Shown one piece after another: positions 49,860-62,150 of a stretch of 64,000 nucleotides of DNA. How positions within the stretch are numbered: the stretch's first letter is position 1; every line of letters starts with the position of its first letter. The DNA is taken from positions 25,027,846 through 25,091,845 of the forward strand of contig NC_049987.1 of assembly GCF_000003815.2 (NCBI RefSeq), read 5' to 3'. Both the position numbers and the translations under genes were made by a program. The DNA comes from Branchiostoma floridae. Taxonomy: Eukaryota; Chordata; Leptocardii; Amphioxiformes; Branchiostomatidae. The notes under the pieces were generated by a model. That model was not told the origin of the DNA. It searched no databases and saw nothing but the letters and a program-made list of their open reading frames with translations.

Positions 49860-52800
49860 ATGCCTTATAAAGGTAAAGCTGCAACCCAGAGCGGACAGGG
49901 AAATGACACTATTCAACCAAACAGCGATACATACATGTGCCATGCCCTTGCGATGAAGACACGTTCGGAAGATACCAAGACTGTTCAACCAAACAGCGAT
50001 ACATACATGTGCCATGCCCTTGCGAATAAGACACGTTCGGAGGATACCAAGACCAAGGCGCCCATTCAGAAAAAAATAGTGGCTTTAACTAGCAAAGAAG
50101 ATTTCCCAGTTCCGTTAGCAGGACGTGCTAGACCCGAGAACAGTGCTGATGCTCCAGCCCTTTCCGGGTGCGGCGGTACCATGCGTGAGTCTCCACATCC
50201 TCCAAACGAAGCCCCCGTGCACATAAACCCCCTGTCTAACGTCACGTGCGAGCCCATGTACAACATGTGGTCTTCTGACCCCGTGCGTACATGCGGCTCC
50301 TCCAACCCGGTGTACGGGCATGACCTGAAGGGCCAGGGCACGGATCCTGATACTGACTTGCGACCAGCTAGCATGGAGCCATATGCCGTCAGATATCAGG
50401 AGGAAGATGCTGATGATGATAAAGACCATCGACCAGCTAACATGGAGCCATATGCCGTCAGATATCAGGAGGAAGATGATGATGATGATAAAGACGATCG
50501 GCCAGCTAGTATGCAGTCATATGCCGTTAGCACTTCCAGGAATGATGCTGGCACTTCCGGAAATGATGGCACATCAGTTCCACGAAAGGATGACAGGAGC
50601 ATGCGCGGCACTCGCAAACCCAGGCACGCACAGGGTGTTCCCCACGGTCCTCGGGAAGCAGCTGGCGGTAAGATGATATATCTACATTTACAAACTTCAG
50701 TGGGAGTCAAGTAAGTTTATTTTACTGGTGAATCTGAGCGTGTATCCGCTCAGTGCGTGTACTTCCTGTGTATTCTACCAGAGGATGACAGCCGTCAAGG
50801 GGGTGAAGTATCTATGTCAACGTCAGTGAACTTGAACATGACACCATATGGGAGGTGTGGCTTATATAGATGAGCCTGATAGGTTTTCGTTTCCCATGCG
50901 ACAAAAACAACTCGAGTTTGAAGAATGGCTCTCTGGTGGTGCGATGTACAGTAACAGGTGAAGGGTGTCAAATTGCCAGTGTTCTTAATGAAGTCATACT
51001 ACTAAATAGTTAATGGATATATATTTTTTCATGTTGTACTTTGATTTCGAAAAGTCTTGAAGTGACTGTTCTCCTTAATTTATACTGTCGACGCCATTTT
51101 AATTTTCCTCCAGGCACCACACCCATGCAGCAGACTGATTGGCAGGCACGTGCGGACGCCGCTGCGAGTATACCCAACCCTATGTACGCCTCCAGAGCAG
51201 GTAAATCAACCTGTGTCAGATTCTTCGTACGATTGCCGTACGATAACAAACAGATTACGTTTCAGAGTCACGAAGGTGCCATACAAGCGCTGACTGCCTT
51301 GTTACGAAAGGACTGTCTTAGATGCTTGTCAGTGGTTGGTTCTGTCATAGACTGCTTGATAACTCTTCAACTTCAAACTTCGGCGGATGTGACGTCGTGA
51401 CACCTCGCTATGACACTAACTCGACTGCAATACCGACGAATCTGATTTTTTTAAAGCACTACAACAAACGGTCTAAAAACTTCAAAGAGCACATCATGCA
51501 ATAACCATTTTTTTTATTTATTTTGGAAGACTGCTTTTTTTCAAGATCAATATTGTTTAGTTGTTTTAAAGAGGCAGTCATAATTCAAATATCGACAAGA
51601 TCAGTTAGCCATTTTTATGAGAAGAGAAATATGGGTTCTGTCACTAATTCAATAATCTTCTACTAACGATTATAATGTGATTTATTGTACTCTGTGTTAT
51701 TTTCGATTTGCCTATTGCGGATGTAAATTAAGCTGTATACGTAATTTTCAGTACGAAACTTACCCAACTTTCCGACTGTCCATCTCCGGTCTTTGTCAGT
51801 CCTTGTTGGACAGTCAGAACTGTTGTGTTTAATTTTCGCGTTGAAAATTAAATTAAAGTTGAAAGTTTTGAAAAAAATCCTTGTTTTAAATCCTCTTGTT
51901 TTTTAACAGACCGCACGTATTCGGGTCGAGCAAGCGGCTGCCGTGCACTCTGTAGCTTTATATGCTCCCACCTTAGCTACTTGGCCACGGGCATTGCCGT
52001 ACTGCTAAGCCTGGTCGCTGTGGGACTTGCCCTTATGGCGTTCATCAAGAATGAGGTAAATGCTGTTGTATCACAAAAGCCTATTGGAAAGCAATTTTTG
52101 ACACTGCCTCTGTTCTATTTATTGAGTTCATCAAGTCAGAACTTTTCGCTATTTCATATTGTGTTTTTTAACGTTTGGTATTCTGACGTGCATATATACC
52201 TTTATACGTTCGTAGGAGATATCTGAGCTGGCCACCACTGTTGACGCCGTGAAGCGCGACCAAGACGACATACGCCAACTGCCCACCACTGTTGACGCCT
52301 TGACACGCGATCAAGACGACATGCGCCAACTGTCCACCACTGTTGACGCCTTGACACGCGATCAAGACGACATGCGCCAACTGTCCACCACTGTTGACGC
52401 CTTGACACGCGATCAAGACGACATGCGCCAACTGTCCACCACTGTTGACGCCTTGACACGCGACCTGGACAAGGAGCGAAGCCGAACCGGCCCCATCTTG
52501 GAGCAGCGCCTTGACGAGACGAGTAAGACGCCAGGTGAGTTGGGTTTCAGTTGTTTTGTGTGCTATCTGGGATGGTGTGCTGAGCAACATCATTAGTATA
52601 AAAATGTGGCAATAAAAATTATTGCCTTTGTGACGGCTTTAGGTTTGTATGTGTTTGTTCGTTTGTTGTTGTTGGTATGCTTTAGTATTCGTGCTATATC
52701 CCTTGACCTAGCTGTATACAAAGATTGTTTTTACACCATAAATGCTATTAATATATCATTTCCTAATAACGTGAATGCCTATCATTTACCACTGTGGTAT

Positions 52801-55800
52801 TATACCGCATTGTCAGTGATATATGCAAATCAGGATGTTTCGTGGTGTTATATGTCAGAAAGAATATAGAAAACGATTTAAAATATTGCGTTTTTTCAAT
52901 ACTATGATTTCCTTCACCCAATAGGAGACCATGACTCCCGTAAGAACAGTGAGCCATTCCTCTTGGTCGCTGATAGTTTTAAAAAAACATCATCCAAGTT
53001 GACATCACTTCCGGATCAAAGGTCACACTGCCACTGGTAGGTGTTGTAGAGCCCCTCGTCCTGGACTTCGACCCGCTCACCGACTACATGTACTGGTCAG
53101 ATAGAGGGAACAACAACATCAGACGGGCTCGTCGTGATGGAAGTGGCATGGAGACCATCATAGATACCGACGATTGTAAGTTATAGATTGCAATTGTAAT
53201 CCTTAAATTTAAAGTCAGAAGTAAGCATTTCAAAGTGATAGATTTGATTTTAGGTCAGGCAAAATTACAAAGCCGTATCCAGAATTTTTTTAGAAAGCTG
53301 TGTCCATACGATCTCAGTAGATGTAATTATCCTGCTCTTCGTTCTTTTTTTAATGTGGAAAAGGCGAACACGATGGTCCAAATCGGTTCAGTTTTTCACC
53401 ACTTCTAGGTAATTAATATTAATGAGAAGCTGATGTCAATCACTATTATCGCCCTTGGAAACAGTCAGTGATTGGTTCTAACATTTGAAGGACTGATCTG
53501 AAAATGTTTGACTTTCTTCTGACCCCCTGTGTTTTTCCGCGGGGAGTTTTCCTTTCAAATGCGTAGTCCTCCCTGCCCCGGCCTATTGTTTTTGTTTCCC
53601 CATGATTATCACTGTCCAGCGAAATCTGCATTGTCTACACAACCTGGTTGAAGAAGAAAAACTGAAGTTCATACAATGAGCCTAAAACCCTGCTTTCGGT
53701 GTGAAAAGCATTTTGAAACACTGAATTTTCGAAACATACTGAATTTCTAACATAACATTTCCTCCTACATTACGCCTCAGGTCATAACGCATGCTCGTAT
53801 GCCTTTGTTTTGAAGCCGCCATGGAGGGGCACCGGCGTGTTTGGTCGGTAACAAGGAACAAGCATTGAACCACACAATCACAGCATTACCTGGTTTTCCG
53901 CTGTGATTTCTTCTTCTCTCGTATAATGGACATTTACAGCTTTTTAAATACCACTACAGCATTACTTCATGAAATCTGGGGCAGGTTAGGAAGTTCGAAA
54001 TGCGTAGTGACACCACGGAGGCCAGCGGCCGGCGGGCCCTCTGATTGTTTGACATAGAATTTCATACCAAGCATTTCAAGGTCTTTCAAAACATCGGTCA
54101 ATTTTAACACAGAAAATAAAGATTTTGTATAGTGGCACACACATAACACTACGTGAAGTATGCCTCCTGTATGCGGTTAAATGAGAGACAACGTGTCTTG
54201 GTTTATAAAAAATCTGCTTCCGACCGGAATTCAGTTCCTTTGTTTACAAATGCACCACTCAACCCACGCCATATTTGTTTCAATTTATTCCTAAACGTTT
54301 AATCGCTAATCAAGTACTGTAACACAACAGAAATAGCTTGGTCTAGACTCTCGTGGCTTTCAGATTTTCTGTAAACTCGTCATGTAGATAAAAACCTGTT
54401 TCACCGTTTTTTAAACCTCACTCCTCAAGTTGGCTTGACAGTGCAAGAATTTTTTAGCTTACCCGTCGAACACGAACAGAAAGCCGTATCATTACTGAAT
54501 TTTCTACCCTTTTGACGGCTAAGTTGGCTACGATATTTCTTCAATGTTTTGAAATCTTTAGGTACTAGGTAGAGTTAGTTATCTGCGATGTTAAGAGCTT
54601 TGAAATACACAAATTGTCGATTCTTTTTCGCAACTTGAAAATCCCGGGCAATTATCACGCTTGGGGCCTCCACTAATAACAATGGCCCGATCGGCACCTC
54701 ATTTGAATTTGTTTTCATAATGCTGTGTTTTCTTAGCCGCCATCCTCATTATAACTCAAAAACATTCAAAATTTACCACGAGGAAACGTTGAATAAAGTC
54801 TATATTTCATATTTTGGGCTATATCTGGAGTTTAACAAAATAAAATTTGATGAAAATGACAACGCCGAAAAGCTCAGAACGTCGCCGCCATTTTTAATTT
54901 GGTCGGAAGCTCGTACGTTCTCACCGAAAAGGGATATGGGAGAAAACGTACCTCAAAATTAGTAAAAAAAAGTTAAATCTCCTAAACATCCAACATTTAA
55001 GAACGTAGCCGTATTTTCCCAGGACAGGTTAGATAATGTAGTAAGGTACTGTTTTACACGTAAATGAAGGATTTGAGTTTTGTCAGTGCAAAGTTCAACG
55101 GCCGAGAGTGACCTCTGTGCATGCGACGCATTTTGTTCCCGAGGAAGAATACAATTCTGCAAAAGAATGGCAAATGTTGCAAAAACAGGCTTAGGATATG
55201 GAGAATGAGCCAGATCCTAACGTCTGCTTGGACATCATCTGCATACGGTTAAAAGACTGCAAATGTTATATAATCTGTACATCTGCTCGGAGATTGATAT
55301 GCAATCAAAGTTAACAGAAAAGGAGTGACCGCATGGTGGTCCTAGTTACGCATTTCTGGGCTGAGATGTGTCGGTCTATCGGCAAAACTCCAACATCTTT
55401 GGGGATCTGGTGTACACTGTTTATTCTATATATGTTTATTTGTTCTCGCACCTAGAGAAAAAACAGTAAATACATGGCATTAAAATATAAATGAACATAA
55501 CAGTACAAGGGAGGTCAAAAGCTATTATTTATACGAAGGCCTCCCTGTACAAACTTCTTACAATTTATATAAATCAAACAATAAGAATAAGTAATAAATA
55601 AAGTACATTGCAAGACTGCAAAACTGTTGTTGTCTACTCCAAATATCAAGATTTTCCATCAGTAGAACAACATTTCAAAGATTCCGACAAGGATCTTGTA
55701 TTATTGATACAGAGATTAGTTACACAGGAACGTCCTCACACTCTTTTCAGCCCGTGTCTATGGCCTGGCACTGGACCACGCTGGGGGAAATATCTACTGG

Positions 55801-58800
55801 TCTGTCATTCACCCAGCTACTATCTCTGTAGCAAAGAAGGATGGATCGTCCGCTAGGACACTTCTGACGTCACCAGCCATCAATATCCCTTACGAACTGG
55901 TCCTGGATCCCAGGAATGGGTGAGTAAAATGTATTTCATCTTTTCAACAAACAGGCGCTTTACACAACTGTAGTTAAAGTGACAGAGTTTCATGTATGAA
56001 CGTTCCCATGGTGAATACTTTCCGTCTCGATCTCCCCGGCTGAAGTGGTAACAGACTGAGTGTAAAAGTTCGTTTGGAGAATTCTGTGAGACATGTCTTT
56101 GCCGGGCTATGATGGCCCTTGACACGGGTTTTTATCCAGTCATATATATAAAGGATTGACCTTTTTTATCGCTTCTTGGTGTTGTATGGTCATAACTGCC
56201 TTTCTATCTCCACTTTTCGTTCTAATGATTCGCACGTTTATAGGGTTACTATAATTTGAATATCAATGGGAAACTATATAACACCTCGTTCGGGAATTTT
56301 GAGCATTTCATACCTGTGGCAGATGGAAGTCGCGATCGGGTTAAGATAAACCTCATGAAGCTTTGATTACTCAGTAAATCAGACAATGTCATGCCATATC
56401 ATATGAGCTTCCTTCCTTCTCTTGCGCTGTATACTGTAAATGGATTTAATTTCGCGGTAGCGGGAAAATGACTGTTCGCGGTGGTTTTAAGTTCGCAGTA
56501 GCACCATGCACTGTAGTCTCTTACTGCCATGGAAAAAAATTCGCGTTGGTTTTAATTTCGCGGTGAAGTGGCCACCGCGAAAGCCGCGAACATAAAACCA
56601 CCGCGAACATTTCTGCATTTACAGTATATAATTTGGGGAGTGTGCAATTAGATAATTTTAGTTACGACTTTACGTGCATAAATAACGAGATGATGCACAA
56701 TGAAACAGCAAATTTCCAAACATTTCGCATAGATTCAATATTTCTGTTTGCTGGGCTTTTTTCCACAGACTCATGTACTGGGTGGACGTTTCTAACAAAG
56801 GCAGGATTTGCCGAGCTGCGATGGACGGCAGTAACCAAACCACCATCATCACGGGTCTGAATAAGCCCCATGCCATTACAATAGACTTCAATGGTGAGGA
56901 AACAGGCTCTAGTTAGGGACGCGTTGCCAATATGATCATGTCTATTCATCTTCAATCTTTATTCATTAAATCAACATTACAGAGTTACCCCTTAGCAGTT
57001 TTACCTCTGAATACCGTTGATCTTACAGTATTGAATAAAATCACATTATTACAATAACTAGACACAGTTGGCATGACATGAACAGTACACAGACAAAAAA
57101 ACTTAAGCATCAGTCAATGATTTGTTATATAATATGATAGTATAGTGTAGGAAGCAGTTGCGCAGTTGAAGCTCCTTGCTTTTGGGACAGAGATGCTACC
57201 TGAACTTCGCAGTGACCTCCCAGTGACCTCTGAGCTAACCGGAGGGATCATATCATGTGGGGGGATGGCAAATGAATTAATGGTCAACTAGAGTTCCACG
57301 AACACATACCTTCTCCAAATAAACAAGATTTTTATGAAGGTGGCTTGTTTTGTAACGTTGTTAATTTTGCATAGTTGATATTTATAAATTAACATTCCAA
57401 TTTTTGTGGTTTACATTATGTTGAAGTCTGAGAGTCATGTCTTGGATTGCAGTGGATTTATAAAGTTCGTCAATTTTGCATTACCATTTTGCATGATTAA
57501 TATCTATTGCCTTTCTTTTTTGAATTGTCATTTTCAAGTGTAACAAGTATCTTTTATCTTGGAATGCGGTGGATTTGTAAACATGGCTAATTGATGAATC
57601 AAAGTAGCCGTTGATATGTATAATTGGGATCTAATTGTGTGCAGCAGAACGTCAATTTCTGAAATCTTTTGACATTCTATGGTGTTGATTTCATGGTGGT
57701 TGATAGTTTGTTATGTAAAAAGAAGTGATGTGTGTTTGGGACACCTAGCGGCCTGCTCTGAAACTGCAGGGGATATTTTGTCAGAATCTTCCATGGAGCA
57801 TATCGGAACATAGGAACGATGGATTTCAACGATATTTAGCATGCAGGTATCTTTGGTAGAGATGTACATAATTTAGTGCAAATTATGCAAATTTGGACTA
57901 GATTTGCATACTCAATGAGGAAAACTTCCTCTCAACAACCGCTAAACACCTAACAAATATTGTGAAAATACACTACCATCTTTTTTAGTTAAAGGGGCCG
58001 GTAAAACTATATAAAGACCAGATAATATAAACTATGCCCTTCAGTATGCTACAGGCACCCGTGCAGTTCACAACAGTGGTGGCCTGGCTGAGAAAGTTTA
58101 CCAAGTACAAGTTACTCTTCAAATCATGTTTGAAATCTAGATATAATGTACAACAGATAAGAAATTGAAGTAAAACTACACATCAATGATCATAAAGACA
58201 TTAGCTTGAAGAACACTAAGCCCAGAATATGAAGTGATGACGACACTGGGTTGCTATTCAGTGTGAGACATCAGCTGGCAGTTATATGTACAGTTCTACG
58301 GAGCATATATAGGTCTATGCTGGTTTCTTAATATAAGTATTACAAGTCATGTTTCTACACACACAACTCATTAGAGCTAATTCAGCTGTGAGGAAGAAAT
58401 TTTCAAGTTCGAAATGCAAGTGCAAATAGATGATTTGATACTTTTGACAAGGCTGATTTGAAAATTGAAGAAAGTCGTTTCTTCCAAAAACTGCAGATAG
58501 TATTACCTTATTATCACATGATCTTATCTAATTGAAACATTGCATTATGTAACTCTTACTTTCACTTACTTTTGATCATTCTGTATGGTTTGATAATGTT
58601 CCTATGAAAACCAGTACAGAATATTTGAATCTAATGAGACCAAAATTATGCTAATCTGTCCCTGGCCATTGTTTCTAGCTGGTAGACAGTCTGGGATGTT
58701 TATGAGTTTATGTAGTTATGGGGGTCAATCCACCATTCAAACTGCTGGACAAGTCACAGTGGGAGCACTTCCTTATTGTTCTTACCCTGGGCAAGAAATC

Positions 58801-60037
58801 CCCAGATTTAAGATGTCAACAAACAAGCCCACAAAAATACAAAGCTCGCTGCCGTAGTGTGGGAAAACGGCAAATAATCGAGCTATCTACCACTCAAAAA
58901 TTACGATCTCAGCATGTCCAGAACACAGCATATCAAAAACAGAACTTCTGCTGCAGTATCCTACAAAGCCGCAAGGAGGCCCATTGTCAATCTTGACTTT
59001 TGTTTTCCTGACCCTTACATCATTTACTCCCTGTCCCAACAGCTATCCAACACTTAAAAATGATAAACCTGGCACTTCAAGAAATTTTCAGTGAAAACTT
59101 TGATGCAAACTTGCAGTACCGAAACCAGTTACCAGGAGGCCCATTATCGAACTGCATGTGCATGTTTTCTCTCTAGTCTTATGTAAAACTCTAACTAAAG
59201 TATTGATCAGTATATTTGTTCATCCCATTTAGAGGATCGACTGTACTACAGTGATCAGCAGTACGGCATCTACAGCTCAGACCTGCTGGGTAACGATATC
59301 CGACAGGTGATGTATGAAGACGAGAAGTATGTTAATGGAATCGCGGTTGATGAGGACTTCGTCTACTGGGCGTCTCAATGGGGGGATTCATCCTCTCGGG
59401 GAAAAATCGGAAAGTGAGGAAATCCCCTTTATCTACTGAAAACAGTTTGTAGTAAGAAGTCTGTTATTACTGGGTAAAATTCTGCATAATGATCTACATG
59501 ATATGTATGTATCTTGTGTGTACATATACGCATCGGTAGTACTGTGCGCCGATGTACTGATATAGGCATGAAATGAATACTTAGATATGAGTATAAAATA
59601 AATATCCCCCAATACATGAATATAAATGTTGTATGCAAATTAACATCTGTATAAGAATATGTATGTAACGTTTTACACCCTTACTTTCAGTATATGCATT
59701 TGTATGAAGACATGTTTTGTTCTACACTTCCAGGCCGCATGAAATAAAATACTGAAACGACATATAAGTATAAAAACATATCCCCATATACATGCATATA
59801 TGCAAATCAGCACTTGTATCAGAATATATGTATCTAAAGTTTTGAATTCCCATCTTTACACTCTTGTGAACTTAAGAAGCATACACATGTGTGTACACTA
59901 AAAGAAATAACAAAATCTTTTGTTCCACACCTCCAGGCTGTCCAAGTCCGACCAGACCAAGACTGTCCTGGTGGATGGCATAGATTACCCATGGGCCATC
60001 TACCTGTCCACGGCAGCGCCTCCTGGCGTCACCACTG
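49860..60037 (+). CDS. Type II membrane protein with six-bladed YWTD propeller (partial, 9 exons)
   Basis: Coding exons: 49860-50667, 51114-51200, 51910-52055, 52216-52534, 52925-53175, 55751-55919, 56769-56893, 59233-59413, 59937-60037. All have GT/AG ends and matching phases, and an upstream acceptor at 49803-49804 leaves a 55-bp 5' UTR. Residues 1-319 have no signal peptide and form a tail with 'QPNSDTYMCHALA' twice, 'PYAVRYQEED' repeats, NPVY (149-152) and NPMY (291-294). A TM helix (about 320-344, LATGIAVLLSLVAVGLALMA) follows a Cys-rich stretch (CRALCSFIC). Then comes a stalk of five 17-residue repeats (TTVDALTRDQDDMRQLS). Then an LDLR class B propeller: FLLVADS, YMYWSD, NIYWSV, LMYWVD, LYYSD, VYWAS, closing with 'DYPWAIYL'. 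In the LDLR family such propellers bind ligands or release them at low pH. A one-base frameshift lies at the A7 run 52981-52987. The gene continues beyond 60037. Confidence 0.88.
53176..55750. other. Intron 5 of the YWTD gene
   Basis: No exon is seen. There is a solo CTCCAAGCAGA-type end near 55219-55238 and a second degenerate one at about 55280, and a LINE-like AT-rich tail at 55425-55600. Confidence 0.6.
56432..56626. mobile_element. MITE 'tactgtaaatg.att...cgcggt', copy 2
   Basis: 'tactgtaaatggatttaatt' on the left, 'acatttctgcatttacagta' on the right, with 'ttcgcggtggtttt' repeats. It matches 34979-35193. It lies in intron 6, 140 bp before the fourth-blade exon. Confidence 0.88.
56894..59232. 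other. Intron 7 of the YWTD gene
   Basis: No exon is seen. A dispersed 'ctgcagtatcctacaaagcc' repeat with 'aaggaggcccattgtc' is at 58720-59160 in two modules. The rest is AT-rich. Confidence 0.6.
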
Positions 60038-61859
60038 GTAAGTACAACTCCTGACAGAGTCACCACTATCAGTACTTCTTGCTTTAACAACAGGTTCAGG
60101 TTTTTAAACTGGCTAATATATAAACATGTTGCTTTTGATTATACAATACATAAGTTTTTATTTACTCCATGCATAAAGTACGAGCAAGACTAGGGGTAAA
60201 GATTTTTCTCATTTCATGAAATGAACTAGATTTTCACGTTCTTTAGTTATTCTCGTCCAAATAGGCATCTGAATTTTTTTTTAAATGTCCTAGAAGAGAC
60301 AAACTTACACCAGTTACTATCTGACCCGAAAGCTACATCTATTGCTAAAAACACGAGATGGGAATTGGAGACCGTCGCCATGGCAATGCATTTTGCTGCC
60401 CTACTTGTTGTGCTTGAGGCTTGACGGCAGGACATCTGTAACGATATATTTGCTTACGAAAAATAACTTGAGGACGATAGTTTGGCAGAGATGTGGTGGT
60501 TTCTCAGCTTTTTATCCCGACAAGCCTCCTATTATTGTATTAGCTGAAATTGTTTCACGACCCGATATCATTCCGTTTTCATCACACTATCAAAGCACGT
60601 TATAATATCATTGCTCTTGTCAGAACTATGTCAAAAACGCAAAATTCCACAGAACATATCCTTGCTTGTTCTGTTCTTTTTTTATCCAGGACGTCCATAG
60701 ACGACAGGTGAAACCCTCACCGCTACTGTACAGCGACATCCGGATTATAACAATAAGCTAAAATGGCTTTTTTTTAAATTCTCACGAGTTCAATGAAAAC
60801 TTGGACGCTTTGCAAACTAACATTGTAATAATCCTGACCTGGATTCGGCCTAATCGTCCTAATTATTTTAAATGTGTTTAAGACAAAATGCATGCTGTTG
60901 TGACCAACTCGCAAGTTCGCTCTCTTGCCCAACACCACCCTGGACTTGTCAAGTGGTTGTGACGTTGTTGAACAGGTTTCGGAAGCAGAACGTTTGGATT
61001 TCCATATTAATCTAGCCCTATCCCTAAATCTACATATCAAACTAACTGCTTAACAAAAAATGTAGCTCATAAGTGTCAGGCACTTTGCTTATTATTTGTC
61101 AGATGCTGTCCGAAAACTTGTGATCCAAGCCTTAAGTTCTGCCAGTCAGTCATTAACGACTGTGCACCGTTATATATATTGTCACGGTGTATTTGGCAAA
61201 CTTAAGTCATACAGTTCGCAGCCTTGCGGCAGAATTGGTGTGATAATATCACATTCAGCATAATTAATACAGCATAAACAATAGACAAGTTTATAATAAT
61301 TACGTAATTAAAACTATCATTTTACTTTGAAGCAATCATGTTATTGCAATTTAAGCACATTATTAATCAGAGTGGGCAGAGCAGCAAACAGAAGTATGTT
61401 CAAAAGCCTGATGTGCTTTTGTATTAGTTGGGCGAGGAATTTAAGTCTGGCAATGAATGTAGGGGACACAGGCAACATTTCCTAATTGGGTATTGCAAAA
61501 CGGAGCCTGCAGGATCACAATGGAATGATGTACAGATCACTGGAATGTAATCTGATTTTGGCCTGTTACTGGATCTAAGAGAGAAAATAAGTGTTAGTTC
61601 TTAAAAGGTATAAGTTCTTTATAACTATTCCTTAGAATCGTTGTCACAGGTGAGCCAAAGGACACCAGTAAACACTTTGTACCAGTTCACGTACGCCATA
61701 GGCCAAATAGCAGTATATCTTATAAAAACGTTTACCCCGCACGTCGACTATCTACCAAGCAGTGTCTGATTACATGGATTTCTAATCTTCATCGATGCAT
61801 AAACGCCATACATACTCAACAAGATGGTCAATGTATAATTCTTGGCTGCCTAAAACAAA
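60038..61859. other. Sequence after the last visible YWTD exon
   Basis: The donor at 60038 (gtaagt) shows the gene continues, but I see no further exon with family features up to the right edge. The stretch is AT-rich with degraded repeats. Confidence 0.5.
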
Positions 61860-62150
61860 ATGCAAAAATTAAGAGGAGAAAAAATCGTGTACAGAGGTCC
61901 GAAGCTTTGGAATGTCCTGCCGACTGACGTTAAGATTTTGGTTACTAGTGTCATAATGTCAGATGATAGTGAAAGGCAAATGATTTTGAACTTTTGATGT
62001 GTAATTCGTAAGCATTGATTACCTTGGAGTTGTCCTATCTGCATACCAGTGTTGTGTATTTTTGTCTATGTGTTTGTAATTGTATAACCCCTGGAAGATT
62101 AGCCCCCTGAGGGCTAAACTATATCTCTATAGATGTTCTATTATAGAAAA
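61860..62150 (+). pseudogene. LINE 3' remnant
   Basis: The plus strand encodes 'KIVYRGPKLWNVLPTDVKI' (61876-61935), the 'RGPKLWNSLP' signature found near the end of many non-LTR reverse transcriptases. A 3' UTR-like tail follows with 'ccccctgagggctaaactat'. It is strongly truncated. Confidence 0.7.

Noticed and set aside
52168-52593. Minus-strand 141-residue frame with QGVNSGGQLAHVVLIA repeats
   Set aside because: It is antisense to the 51-bp stalk repeats of the YWTD gene.
55608-55856. 82-residue plus-strand open frame overlapping the third blade exon
   Set aside because: The overlap with exon 55751-55919 is in a different frame; the exon frame encodes the YWTD blade.
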